From positions 3,286,001 to 3,350,000 of the forward strand of contig NZ_CP059165.1 of the NCBI RefSeq assembly GCF_013466425.1: a DNA stretch of 64,000 bases, in the 5' to 3' direction. Both the position numbers and the translations under genes were made by a program. Below are positions 28,047 through 36,704 of the stretch, one piece after another (positions within the stretch are counted from its first letter, which is position 1; the number at the start of each line of letters is the position of its first letter). Source of the stretch: Mycobacterium vicinigordonae (GTDB taxonomy: Bacteria; Actinomycetota; Actinomycetes; Mycobacteriales; Mycobacteriaceae). Below the pieces are notes generated by a model. The model did not search any database. It was not told the origin of the DNA and was given only the letters and a program-made list of their open reading frames with translations.

Positions 28047-30113
28047 ATGACGACAACCGCAAGCGGCACGGCGACCTCTCCATCAATCGCCCCGGAAATA
28101 ACACCGCAGCGGCGCAACTTCATCTTCCTTGCCGTCGTGCTGGGAATGCTGTTGGCGGCGCTGGACCAAACCATCGTCGCGACGGCATTGCCCACCATCG
28201 TCGCCGACCTGGGCGATGCGGGCCGCCAGTCGTGGGTGGTCACCAGCTACCTGCTGGCATCCACGATCGTCACCGCGCTCGTTGGCAAGCTCGGCGACCT
28301 GTTCGGCCGCAAGCGGGTGTTCGTCGTCGCGGTGCTGTTTTTCGTCGCTGGATCGGTGCTGTGTGGTCTGGCGTCCTCCATGACGATGCTGGTGGGATCG
28401 CGAGCCCTGCAGGGCATCGGCGGCGGCGCTATCACCGTCACCGCCAGCGCCCTCATCGGCGAGGTGGTCCCGTTGCGAGATCGTGGCCGCTACCAAGGGA
28501 TTCTGGGCGCGGTGTTCGGGGTGACGACGGTGGTGGGCCCCCTGTTGGGCGGCTACTTCACCGACTACTTGACCTGGCGGTGGGCCTTCTGGATAAATTT
28601 GCCGGTCTCGGTGGTGGTGATCTGCGTGGCGAGCGCGGCGATCCCGGCGCTGACCAGCACGGCCAAGCCGGTCGTGGATTACGCCGGGATCGCCTTCATC
28701 GGTCTCGGTGCGGCTGGCCTGACCCTGGCGACCAGTTGGGGTGGCACTGTCTACCCATGGGGTTCGGCGACCATCATCGGGCTGTTCGCCGCATCTGTGC
28801 TGGCCCTTGCGGTGTTCGTGTGGGTGGAACTCCATGTTGCACAACCGATTCTGCCGATCCGGCTATTCGCCAGTCCGGTCTTCACAGTCTGCTGCGTGCT
28901 GTCGTTCGTGGTGGGCTTCGCGATGCTGGGCGCCATGACGTTCCTGCCGACGTTCATGCAGTACGTCAACGGCGTCTCGGCGACCACCTCGGGCCTTCGT
29001 ACACTCCCGATGGTGGTCGGCATGCTGATCACTTCCACCGGCAGCGGCACCCTGGTGGGCCGGACGGGCCGCTACAAGGTCTTCCCGGTCGCCGGCACCG
29101 CGCTGATGACGATCGCGTTCGTGCTGATGTCGCGCATGGACGGCTCGACGCCTGCGCTGTTGCAGTCGGTCTATCTGCTGACACTGGGCGCCGGGATCGG
29201 CCTGTCCATGCAGGTGTTGGTGCTCATCGTGCAGAACACCTCGAACTTCGAGGATCTCGGCGTGGCCACCTCCGGGGTGAGCTTCTTTCGCACTATCGGC
29301 AGCTCGTTCGGGGCGGCGGTGTTCGGCTCGTTATTCGTCAACTTCCTCCATGGCAGGCTCGGCCCGGCGCTGGCATCCAGCGGCGTCTCGGCCGAGGCTG
29401 CCAGCTCGCCGGGTGCCCTGCACCGCCAACCTCCCGCCGTGATCGCCCCAATTGTGCATGCCTATGCCGAGTCGCTGTCCCAGGTGTTCCTGTGCGCGGC
29501 ACCGGTCGCAGCGGTGGGGTTCGTGTTGGCGTTGTTCCTGCGCGAAGTCCCGTTGCGCGACATCCACGCCAGCACCGTCGACCTCGGTGACGGCTTCGCG
29601 ATGCCCACCACCGAAACCCCCGAACAGATGCTGGAGAACGCAATCTCCCGGGTACTGCGCGCGGAACCCGGCATGCGGCTGCGCAGCATCGCGATGCGGC
29701 CGGATTGTCGACTCGACGTCGCGGGACTGTGGGCAGTGTTGCGCGTCAACCGCTACCAGCAGTTCTTCGGCGCGGCCCGGCTCACAGACATGGGCGAACA
29801 CCTGAATATTCCCTTCGAACTGCTCGAGCCGACCTTCGCGCGGCTGGCCGCCGCCGGCTACGTGGTTCGTGACGGCGACCGGGTCCGGCTCACTCCCGCC
29901 GGGGTGGCGCAGGTCGACTGGGTGTACTCGCTGCTGGTCGCCTGGCTCACCGACAAACTTTCCCGCTCGGCCGGATTTGGCGCCCGACCGGACCACGAGG
30001 CCGTCCAGGCGGCGCTCGGACGTGTCGCATATCGCGTGATCGCCCAACGGGATTGGCACGAAGAGACGCCCACCCTCGCGATGTCTGCTGCAGGCGCCCG
30101 GGCCGAGGGCTAA
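28047..30113 (+). CDS. MFS drug-efflux-type transporter (EmrB/QacA, DHA2) with C-terminal winged-helix-like domain (Rv1877-like)
   Basis: Proton-driven exporter of the 14-helix DHA2 family. The 688 residues begin with a polar tail. Helix 1 carries LDQTIVATALPTIVADLG and motif A is GKLGDLFGRKRVF; motif C lies in GAVFGVTTVVGPLLGGYFTD. Membrane helices fill about residues 30-505. The last roughly 160 residues are soluble and look like a MarR-type winged helix (LNIPFELLEPTFARLAAAGYVVRDGDRVRLTPAG). Rv1877 has a similar length. Substrates are unknown. Confidence 0.9.
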   Translation: MTTTASGTATSPSIAPEITPQRRNFIFLAVVLGMLLAALDQTIVATALPTIVADLGDAGRQSWVVTSYLLASTIVTALVGKLGDLFGRKRVFVVAVLFFVAGSVLCGLASSMTMLVGSRALQGIGGGAITVTASALIGEVVPLRDRGRYQGILGAVFGVTTVVGPLLGGYFTDYLTWRWAFWINLPVSVVVICVASAAIPALTSTAKPVVDYAGIAFIGLGAAGLTLATSWGGTVYPWGSATIIGLFAASVLALAVFVWVELHVAQPILPIRLFASPVFTVCCVLSFVVGFAMLGAMTFLPTFMQYVNGVSATTSGLRTLPMVVGMLITSTGSGTLVGRTGRYKVFPVAGTALMTIAFVLMSRMDGSTPALLQSVYLLTLGAGIGLSMQVLVLIVQNTSNFEDLGVATSGVSFFRTIGSSFGAAVFGSLFVNFLHGRLGPALASSGVSAEAASSPGALHRQPPAVIAPIVHAYAESLSQVFLCAAPVAAVGFVLALFLREVPLRDIHASTVDLGDGFAMPTTETPEQMLENAISRVLRAEPGMRLRSIAMRPDCRLDVAGLWAVLRVNRYQQFFGAARLTDMGEHLNIPFELLEPTFARLAAAGYVVRDGDRVRLTPAGVAQVDWVYSLLVAWLTDKLSRSAGFGARPDHEAVQAALGRVAYRVIAQRDWHEETPTLAMSAAGARAEG

Positions 30114-30144
30114 CGGTCGACGGGCGCGAGCGTACGATCTCGCC

Positions 30145-30639
30145 ATGAGCCGAATCGGAACTTTCGCCGACGACGACATAGCCGGCTGGGTCCTCAAATC
30201 TCCTGAACTCGGTAGCGCGATGGCCAATTTGAGCCACGCGGTCTACACCAGCAATCGGCTGCCGTTGCGCACCCGCGAAATCGCGCGCGCGGTGATCGCC
30301 AATAACAACGAGTGCATCGTGTGCGTCAATACCCGCGATGCCGACGGCCCGGCGGCCGGTGTGGACGAAGATCTCTATGATCACGCCACGGAATGGCACA
30401 CCTGGCCCGGCTACAGCGAGCAGGAGCGCCTGGCAGCCGAATTCGCCCACCGTTTCTCCACCGACCACACCGCGCTGCGCGACGACGAGGATTTTTGGGA
30501 CCGGGCTAAGGAACACTTCTCCGAGGAACTGCTGGCCGACCTCGCCCTCTCCTGCGCGCTGTGGGTGGGTATGGGACGGATGCTGCGGACCCTGGACATT
30601 GGTCAGGCGTGCAGGCTGACCTTGCCCAGTCGGGCCTGA
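30145..30639 (+). CDS. Carboxymuconolactone decarboxylase/AhpD-like family protein
   Basis: A 164-residue all-helical protein of the AhpD/CMD family. The redox pair is NNECIVCVNTR: the Cys-x-x-Cys is kept, but the usual His four residues later is Arg, so peroxidase relay chemistry may be altered. It is 31 bases downstream of the MFS gene and 19 upstream of glnA3. Function is unknown; a thiol-reductase role is an inference. Confidence 0.8.
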   Translation: MSRIGTFADDDIAGWVLKSPELGSAMANLSHAVYTSNRLPLRTREIARAVIANNNECIVCVNTRDADGPAAGVDEDLYDHATEWHTWPGYSEQERLAAEFAHRFSTDHTALRDDEDFWDRAKEHFSEELLADLALSCALWVGMGRMLRTLDIGQACRLTLPSRA

Positions 30640-30658
30640 GCCCGATCTGGCGGCTGGT

Positions 30659-32011
30659 GTGACGGCCACTCCGCTCGCCGCCGCGGCCATCGCTCAGCTC
30701 GAGGGCGAGGGCGTAGATACGGTCATCGGCACCGTGGTGAACCCCGCCGGCCTCACCCAGGCCAAAGCGGTTCCGATCCGACGCACCAACACTTTCGCCG
30801 ATCCCGGATTAGGCGCGAGCCCGTCGTGGCATGCCTTCGCCATCGACCAGACCGGCATCGCTTTCACCGATGACGTCGGGGTGGTCGGTGATCAGCGGGT
30901 GCGCATCGACCTCTCCGGGCTGCGCCTGATTGGCGATGGCCTGGCCTGGGCGCCGGCCGGCTTCTTCGAGCAGGACGGCACCCCCGTTTCGGTGTGCGGA
31001 CGCGGGACACTGCTGCGCGTCGAAGCCGCCCTTGCCGAGGCCGGTATCGAGGCCGCGGTGGGTCACGAAGTCGAATTTCTCTTGGTCGATCCCAACGGCG
31101 GGCGACTGCCCGCAGCAGTATGGGCCCAATACGGCCTGGCCGGCATTCTCGAACACGAGGGATTCGTCCGCGATGTCACCGCCGGAGCCACCCTCGCCGG
31201 TGTGGCGATCGAGCAGTTCCATCCCGAGTACGGGCCGAACCAGTTTGAAATCTCGTTGGCCCCGCAATCGCCGGTGGCCGCCGCCGACCAGTTGGTGCTG
31301 TTGCGTATCGTCGTCGGACGCGCCGCCCGTCGGCATGGGCTGCGGGTCAGCCTGTCACCCGCGCCCTTTGCCGACAGTGCTGGATCTGGTGCACATCAAC
31401 ACTTTTCGTTGCATACACCAGAAGGCCCGGCATTCTCCGGCGGCACCGGTCCCGGCGGCATGACCGCCACCGGGCAGGCGGCGGTGGCCGGCGTGCTGCG
31501 GGGCCTACCGCAGGCGCAGGCCATCCTGTGCGGATCAATCGTGTCAGGACTACGGATGCGGCCCGGCAACTGGGCCGGTGCCTACGCCTGCTGGGGAATC
31601 GAGAACCGCGAAGCCGCTGTGCGTTTCGTGGTCGCCGGGCCCGCGAACCCGCAGGGCGGCAACGTCGAGGTGAAGATCGTCGACCCGTCGGCCAACCCGT
31701 ATCTGGCCTCCGCGGCAGTCCTCGGGCTGGCACTCGATGGCATCGAGACCGACGCCGCGTTGCCGCTGGAGACAACCGTCGACCCAGCGAAGCTGTCCGA
31801 ATCGGACCGGGCCAGCGCCGGCATCCAGCTGCTGCCTCAAGCTCAACTAGCAGCTCTTGCAGCCCTGGATGGTTCGGAATTGCTCCGGAGAATTCTGGGC
31901 GATCAGGTAGTGAATATGGTGCTCGCAGTCCGCCGCATGGAATATGACCGGTACGGCAACCTTGCCGCCGAGCAGTTGGCAGATAAGTTCCGAATGGCGT
32001 GGAGCCTGTGA
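30659..32011 (+). CDS. glnA3: Glutamine synthetase-like protein GlnA3
   Basis: A 450-residue protein of the glutamine synthetase fold, same length as Rv1878. Visible motifs are the Glu-rich metal site in GHEVEFLLVDPNGG, NQFEISLAPQ, and the ATP/His region SAGSGAHQHFSLH. GlnA3 is not the main ammonia-assimilating enzyme; actinobacterial relatives glutamylate polyamines or other amines, so gamma-glutamylation of an unknown amine is plausible. Start GTG. Its stop overlaps the next start (GTGA), so the amidohydrolase is translationally coupled. Confidence 0.92.
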   Translation: MTATPLAAAAIAQLEGEGVDTVIGTVVNPAGLTQAKAVPIRRTNTFADPGLGASPSWHAFAIDQTGIAFTDDVGVVGDQRVRIDLSGLRLIGDGLAWAPAGFFEQDGTPVSVCGRGTLLRVEAALAEAGIEAAVGHEVEFLLVDPNGGRLPAAVWAQYGLAGILEHEGFVRDVTAGATLAGVAIEQFHPEYGPNQFEISLAPQSPVAAADQLVLLRIVVGRAARRHGLRVSLSPAPFADSAGSGAHQHFSLHTPEGPAFSGGTGPGGMTATGQAAVAGVLRGLPQAQAILCGSIVSGLRMRPGNWAGAYACWGIENREAAVRFVVAGPANPQGGNVEVKIVDPSANPYLASAAVLGLALDGIETDAALPLETTVDPAKLSESDRASAGIQLLPQAQLAALAALDGSELLRRILGDQVVNMVLAVRRMEYDRYGNLAAEQLADKFRMAWSL

Positions 32012-33174
32012 ATACCGACTTGAGCACAACGGAATCCGACTTGGCGCAACATATTCGCTACGTGGCGCTGATAGACCAGCACGTACACGGGTGCTGGCTG
32101 ACACCGGGGGACCGGAGGCGTTTCGAGAACGCACTCAACGAAGCCAACACCGAACCGCTGGCCGACTTCGACTCCGGATTCGACACCCAACTGGGCTTTG
32201 CCGTGCGCAACCATTGCGCTCCGATCCTCGGATTGCCTAAACATGTTGGACCACAACGTTATTGGGAAGCGCGCAGCCGACTCACCGAGATCGAATTGGC
32301 CCGACTGTTCCTGCCTGCCGCCGGGGTGAGCAACTGGCTAATGGACACCGGATTCGGCGACGAGGTCACCGGCGTTGAGCAATTGGCCCAACTCTCCGGT
32401 CGCCCCGGCTATGAAGTGGTCAGACTCGAACAGATCGCAGTCGAGGCAGCACGGGCCGCCGGCGATTACGCGTCGGCATTCGAGGAGATCCTGCGGCGGC
32501 GCGCGGCGAGGGCAGTGGGCACCAAATCCGTGCTGGCCTATCGGGGCGGGTTCGACAGGGATTTGAGCGAACCATCAACGGCCCAGGTCGCCGAGGCGGC
32601 GCAGCGGTGGCGCGACGAAGGCGCCACCCGCTTGACCGACCCGGTACTGCTGCGCTTCGGATTGCATCAGGGCCTGCGGATCGGCAAGCCACTGCAGCTG
32701 CATGTCGGCCTCGGCGACCGCGACTGCGACCTGGACAAGACCAACCCGCTGCTGCTGTTGGACTTCCTGCGCGAATCCGGCAGCGCCCCGATCGTGCTGC
32801 TGCATTGCTATCCGTACGAACGCGAGGCCGGATATCTGGCACAGGCTTTCAACAATGTCTATGTCGACGGCGGCTTGAGCGTGAACCACCTGGGCGCCCG
32901 CGCTCCGGCATTCCTCGCCCGATTGTTGGAACTGGCGCCGTTTCGCAAGATTCTGTATTCGTCAGATGGGTACGGTCCCGCCGAGCTGCATTTCCTGGGT
33001 GCCATGCTGTGGCGCAACGGGATTCACCGGGTGTTGGCCGGATTCGTGGCGGCCGGCGATTGGAGTGAAGCCGAGGCAATCAGGGTGGTGGATCTGATCG
33101 GCCATCTCAACGCGGCCCGCCTGTACCGGCTGGCCAGTGGCGACCCCCGGGGTCCGGTTACCGCGGGAGGATGA
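32008..33174 (+). CDS. Amidohydrolase family protein (Rv1879-like)
   Basis: A 388-residue TIM-barrel amidohydrolase. The metal-binding HxH is DQHVHGCW; further His/Asp candidates are LQLHVGLGD, LLHCYPYEREAG and YSSDGYGPAELH. The GTG at 32008 overlaps the glnA3 stop by 4 bases; an in-frame GTG 9 bases earlier is also possible. Pairing with glnA3 suggests it removes the acyl group that the GlnA3 reaction adds, or handles the same gamma-glutamyl amine. This is inference. Confidence 0.85.
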   Translation: MNTDLSTTESDLAQHIRYVALIDQHVHGCWLTPGDRRRFENALNEANTEPLADFDSGFDTQLGFAVRNHCAPILGLPKHVGPQRYWEARSRLTEIELARLFLPAAGVSNWLMDTGFGDEVTGVEQLAQLSGRPGYEVVRLEQIAVEAARAAGDYASAFEEILRRRAARAVGTKSVLAYRGGFDRDLSEPSTAQVAEAAQRWRDEGATRLTDPVLLRFGLHQGLRIGKPLQLHVGLGDRDCDLDKTNPLLLLDFLRESGSAPIVLLHCYPYEREAGYLAQAFNNVYVDGGLSVNHLGARAPAFLARLLELAPFRKILYSSDGYGPAELHFLGAMLWRNGIHRVLAGFVAAGDWSEAEAIRVVDLIGHLNAARLYRLASGDPRGPVTAGG

Positions 33175-33337
33175 ATCGGCGCGCCCAGCCCGTCGCCGAG
33201 CACCTTCGGCACCCATTGGAAGGGTCTTAATCCCCTGGTCAGTGGCTAAATTTCCGGGGTAGTCTCCAAAATGCCGCCAGGTCGGGAGTGTTGGCCGCCC
33301 GGGCCAGACGGAGCCAACCTCGCCAAGGAGTGCACAG

Positions 33338-33655
33338 ATGTTAGAAAGCGTAACGGTCCGCAATAACGGGGTTTCACAGCAGCGCGAGCAGGATGCACGT
33401 TTGTTGAAGGAGTCGGGCGCACACAAGCTCATCGTCGCCGACCGCGATGGAAACTGCCTGGCGTTCGTCCTGGCCTGGGACCGCTTCGACTACGACCCCG
33501 AGACAGACACCTACGTCTGCGTGGTGGACTCCGACGGCAGAGAACTCATGAACATATACACCGCCGGGGAGATCAAGGCAGCACCCGGAACGAACATGTA
33601 TGTCATCACCGCGCCCGAAGAACACCCCCGCCGCAAGCCGTTGCAGGCTCTCTAA
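33338..33655 (+). CDS. Hypothetical protein at the left edge of the mce island
   Basis: A 105-residue soluble protein with a good AAGGAG site 8 bases before its ATG. The sequence is acidic and beta-rich (HKLIVADRDGNCLAFVLAWDRFDYDPETDTYVCVVD) and ends with a basic proline-containing tail. I recognise no family. It is followed by a hairpin terminator and precedes the tetR gene. It does not belong to the conserved Rv1879-cyp140 order. Confidence 0.65.
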   Translation: MLESVTVRNNGVSQQREQDARLLKESGAHKLIVADRDGNCLAFVLAWDRFDYDPETDTYVCVVDSDGRELMNIYTAGEIKAAPGTNMYVITAPEEHPRRKPLQAL

Positions 33656-33665
33656 AAGCAGCGCG

Positions 33666-33690
33666 AGGCACTCTGACTCCCTGAGTGCCT
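33666..33690 (+). terminator. Hairpin terminator after the small hypothetical gene
   Basis: AGGCACTC and GAGTGCCT form a perfect 8-base stem with a 9-base loop, starting 11 bases after the stop codon. There is no strong T-tract, as is usual in mycobacteria. Confidence 0.6.
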
Positions 33691-33899
33691 GCCCGTTCTG
33701 CAAGACTCCCGGAAGTCCCGGGTGGTTATAAGGCGCTTCGCCGGCGGCTACGTCGTGCCATGACGCAAATTCATGGGCCCTGGCCGATTTCGGGCGGGCA
33801 GCATAGTGGCGTCGACCGGCGGCGGTTCGCGACAACTAGAATCAACGATCGAGTCCGCGGGTGTCGGTTCAAGCCTTTCCCGCCACGCGCAGTTATGAT

Positions 33900-33917
33900 A
33901 GACCGTTCGTACGGTTA
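33900..33917. promoter_or_regulatory. Mce-island operator O1 (tetR promoter)
   Basis: AGACCGTTCGTACGGTTA contains the perfect inverted repeat ACCGT-N4-ACGGT. It ends 20 bases before the tetR ATG, so TetR probably represses its own gene. It shares GAC-N4-CGTAC-N-GT with O2, O3 and O4. Confidence 0.75.
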
Positions 33918-33937
33918 GTCGACTCCAAAGGTTCCAC

Positions 33938-34609
33938 ATGCCCAGATCGCCCGGCCGACGCGGCGAGATTCTCGACGCGTTTGTCCGTTATGTGGCCGAA
34001 CGCGGCTATGACAGAACGAATATCGGCGATATCGCCGACGAGCTCGGTATGTCCAAGGGCACCATCGTGCATCACTTTGGGACCAAGGCGCAGATGCTGC
34101 GGGAGTTGGAGGAAACCCACCTGGCCCGTCAGCTCGATGTGCTGCGGATGGCGTGGGATCGACTGAGCGCGCCTCACGAACGAATTGCGGCGATCATCTA
34201 CACCTCCGCACTGCTGCAGGTGATCGCCCACCATTCCACGGTGGCGAGCCAGCGTGAAGTGGTCCAATTGTTCGATGATCCCGCGATGGAGCAGGTGCGA
34301 AAGCTGCGCGAGCAGCTGCAGTCGCTCACCGTTGACGAGATTCGTACCGGGGTGCAGGCCGGCGTATTCCGCGGCGTGGACGTCGAATTGGCCGCCCTGC
34401 AGTTGTGGGGGTCACTGGAGTGGATGTGGGTCTGGTTCGATCCCGCAGATTCGCGACCTCCCGAGCAGGTGGGGGCCGCGTTCGTCGATGTGTATCTCGG
34501 GGGACTGCTGCTCGACCGCCTAGGACTGAACAAGTGGGCGGATCCAGCAGCGGACGTCCTCTCGGTAGTGCGCGACTGCCTCACCGCGGTAATAGGCGCG
34601 CCGACCTGA
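33938..34609 (+). CDS. TetR-family regulator of the mce island
   Basis: A 223-residue TetR repressor. The N-terminal helix-turn-helix (TNIGDIADELGMSKGTIVHHFGTK, near residues 28-51) is followed by a helical ligand domain. It is half the size of Mce3R, which is a fused double TetR, so it is not that protein. It precedes the yrbE-mce operon on the same strand, and a conserved palindrome lies at both promoters. A lipid or acyl-CoA ligand would fit the family and the neighbours, but that is inferred. Confidence 0.9.
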   Translation: MPRSPGRRGEILDAFVRYVAERGYDRTNIGDIADELGMSKGTIVHHFGTKAQMLRELEETHLARQLDVLRMAWDRLSAPHERIAAIIYTSALLQVIAHHSTVASQREVVQLFDDPAMEQVRKLREQLQSLTVDEIRTGVQAGVFRGVDVELAALQLWGSLEWMWVWFDPADSRPPEQVGAAFVDVYLGGLLLDRLGLNKWADPAADVLSVVRDCLTAVIGAPT

Positions 34610-34661
34610 AATCAGAGGCGCCACAATGAGGTTCGGTCATTACTGCCATCCACGACTGAAC

Positions 34662-34679
34662 TGACTCAGCGTACGGTAA
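34662..34679. promoter_or_regulatory. Mce-island operator O2
   Basis: TGACTCAGCGTACGGTAA shares GAC-N4-CGTAC-N-GT with the other three copies. It lies 53 bases after the tetR stop and 155 bases before O3. Confidence 0.65.
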
Positions 34680-34816
34680 ATGCGCCCGCTTGCAGCCTTG
34701 CCGACTGGAGCCCGTCGATTGCCCGGCGCTAATGAAGCACCAGGCCAGATAATACAACCGGGGTAATGGCCGACGAGCAACGTCAATTTCACCACTGTCA
34801 AAACCGTCCATATAAT

Positions 34817-34834
34817 TGACTGAACGTACGGTCT
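34817..34834. promoter_or_regulatory. Mce-island operator O3 (mce promoter)
   Basis: TGACTGAACGTACGGTCT overlaps a TTGAC element, so bound repressor would block polymerase. It is the copy nearest yrbEA, 196 bases upstream of its start. Confidence 0.7.
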
Positions 34835-35030
34835 AATGCGATAGTTGCCCCGTGGCGCAAACACGAGCGGCAGAGAGCCGGCGGGCGCCGACAGCAACCG
34901 TCGGCCGCGAAGCCCGCATGGTTCACCTCGCGCTTAGCAACCCGGTTCCCGCGCGATCGCAGGCCATCGCCCGAACACCGAAATATGTTTTGAATCAATA
35001 TGTTTCCGGTAGCCATCCGGGGGCACGCCG

Positions 35031-35825
35031 ATGAGCGCCCCCAGCACCATCGTCGGCAGAGTAGGCGACAAGATCAGACCGGGCACGGAGGTAGCCGGCG
35101 GATTCTTCCGGATGTGCGTACTGACCGCCAAAGCCCTCAAGCAGCCGTTCGAATGGCGTGAATTCATCTGGACCGGCTGGTTTCTCATGCGGGTGTCGCT
35201 GTTGCCCACCATCGCGGTTTCCATCCCAGAAACCGTGCTGCTCATCTTCACACTCAACGTCCTGCTGGCCGAGTTCGGCGCCGCCGACGTCTCGGGTGCC
35301 GGTGCCGGCATCGGAGCGGTCACCCAGCTCGGCCCGATCGTGACGGTGCTGGTGGTGGCCGGAGCCGGCGGCACCGCCATCTGCGCCGACCTCGGAGCCC
35401 GAACCATCCGCGAAGAGATCGACGCGCTCGAAGTGCTCGGCATCGACCCGATCCACCGCCTGGTCGTCCCCCGCGTCGTCGCCTCCACCATGGTCGCGGT
35501 GCTGCTCAACGGCCTGGTGATCGCCGTGGGATTGGGCGGCGGCTACCTGTTCAGCGTCTACCTGCAAAACGTTTCGAGCGGCGCATACCTGTCCACGTTG
35601 ACCGCGCTCACCGGCCTGCCCGAGGTAGTGATCGCCAACATCAAGGCCGCCAGCTTCGGCCTCATCGCCGGTTTGGTCGGTTGTTACCGCGGATTGATCG
35701 TCCGAGGCGGGTCCAAAGGCCTGGGCACTGCGGTCAACGAGACCGTGGTCCTGTGCTTCATCGCGCTGTTCGCCGTCAATGCGGCGCTGACCACCATCGG
35801 CGTCCGGTTCGGCACAGGACGCTGA
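35031..35825 (+). CDS. yrbEA: YrbE-type permease, subunit A of the mce operon
   Basis: Integral membrane permease of the Mce lipid importer, related to MlaE. The 264 residues have five or six membrane helices and the family motif EEIDALEVLGIDPIHRLVVPR near residue 125, which contacts the ATPase. Mce systems import lipids such as cholesterol or fatty acids, powered by the distant Mkl ATPase. The start ATG follows a GGGGG-type site. First gene of an eight-gene operon; 1 base separates it from the next gene. Confidence 0.93.
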   Translation: MSAPSTIVGRVGDKIRPGTEVAGGFFRMCVLTAKALKQPFEWREFIWTGWFLMRVSLLPTIAVSIPETVLLIFTLNVLLAEFGAADVSGAGAGIGAVTQLGPIVTVLVVAGAGGTAICADLGARTIREEIDALEVLGIDPIHRLVVPRVVASTMVAVLLNGLVIAVGLGGGYLFSVYLQNVSSGAYLSTLTALTGLPEVVIANIKAASFGLIAGLVGCYRGLIVRGGSKGLGTAVNETVVLCFIALFAVNAALTTIGVRFGTGR

Positions 35826-35826
35826 G

Positions 35827-36699
35827 ATGGCCGGTTCCACAGCAGTCGCCAACGCCCGCATTCGCTGGCCGCGAGCCAACTTAGCTCGGTACGGCGGCGC
35901 GCCTGCCCGGCTGCTACTCGAGATCGGCCAGTTGATCTGGTTTGCGGTCACCGCCATTGGGCAGATCCCGTTTGCCCTGCATCGCTACCGCAGAGAACTG
36001 GTGCGCATGGTCGCCCAGATGGGGATGGGCACCGGAGCGATGGCCGTGGCCGGTGGCACCGCCGCCATTGTCGGATTCATCACCCTGTCCGCAGGTTCGC
36101 TGGTCGCCATCCAGGGATTCGCGTCGCTGGGCAACATCGGTGTCGAGGCATTCACCGGCTTCCTCGCCGCGATGGTCAACGTGCGATTCGTGGCGCCAGT
36201 AGCCGCCGGACAGGCGTTGGCCGCCACCGTCGGAGCTGGCGCCACCGCCGAACTCGGCGCCATGCGCATCAGCGAGGAGATCGACGCGCTGGAAGTGATG
36301 AGTATCAGGTCGATCGCCTTCCTGGTGTCCACTCGGGTGGTGGCCGGCCTGATCGTCATCATCCCGCTCTACGGGCTGGCGATCACCCTGGCCTTCCTCT
36401 CCGCGCAGCTGACCACCGTGTTTCTCTACGGGCAGTCCGCGGGCACCTACAACCACTACTTCCACACCTTTCTGCGCCTTAACGACGTGGGCTGGTCCTT
36501 CGCGGAGGTCATCCTGGTTGCGGTGGTCGTGATGACGACCCATTCCTACTACGGCTATACCGCCCACGGCGGCCCGGTCGGCGTGGGCGAAGCGGTCGGC
36601 CGGTCGATGCGGCTGTCATTGATCACAATCGTCGTAGTCGTCGTCCTGACTGCCATGGCGGTGTACGGCAAGAACCCGAACTTCAACCTGACCGGATAG
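35827..36699 (+). CDS. yrbEB: YrbE-type permease, subunit B of the mce operon
   Basis: Second MlaE-like membrane subunit of the Mce transporter, 290 residues. It carries the coupling motif EEIDALEVMSIRSIAFLVSTR near residue 150. The start is one base after yrbEA and the stop is 5 bases before mceA, so expression is coupled. It pairs with YrbEA as the heterodimeric membrane core. Confidence 0.93.
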   Translation: MAGSTAVANARIRWPRANLARYGGAPARLLLEIGQLIWFAVTAIGQIPFALHRYRRELVRMVAQMGMGTGAMAVAGGTAAIVGFITLSAGSLVAIQGFASLGNIGVEAFTGFLAAMVNVRFVAPVAAGQALAATVGAGATAELGAMRISEEIDALEVMSIRSIAFLVSTRVVAGLIVIIPLYGLAITLAFLSAQLTTVFLYGQSAGTYNHYFHTFLRLNDVGWSFAEVILVAVVVMTTHSYYGYTAHGGPVGVGEAVGRSMRLSLITIVVVVVLTAMAVYGKNPNFNLTG

Positions 36700-36704
36700 C
36701 CGAC

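Larger units (their letters stand above)
34610..35030. other. 420-base regulatory gap between tetR and yrbEA
   Basis: No convincing gene. It contains two copies of the 18-base operator (O2, O3), a TTGACT hexamer overlapping O3 that may be a -35 element, and AT-rich stretches unlike the surrounding GC-rich DNA. The mce promoter probably lies near O3, leaving a leader of about 180 bases. Confidence 0.6.

Noticed and set aside
33374..33835. Leftward open frame opposite the small hypothetical gene
   Set aside because: It overlaps a gene with a good ribosome site and covers a hairpin; no similarity recognised.
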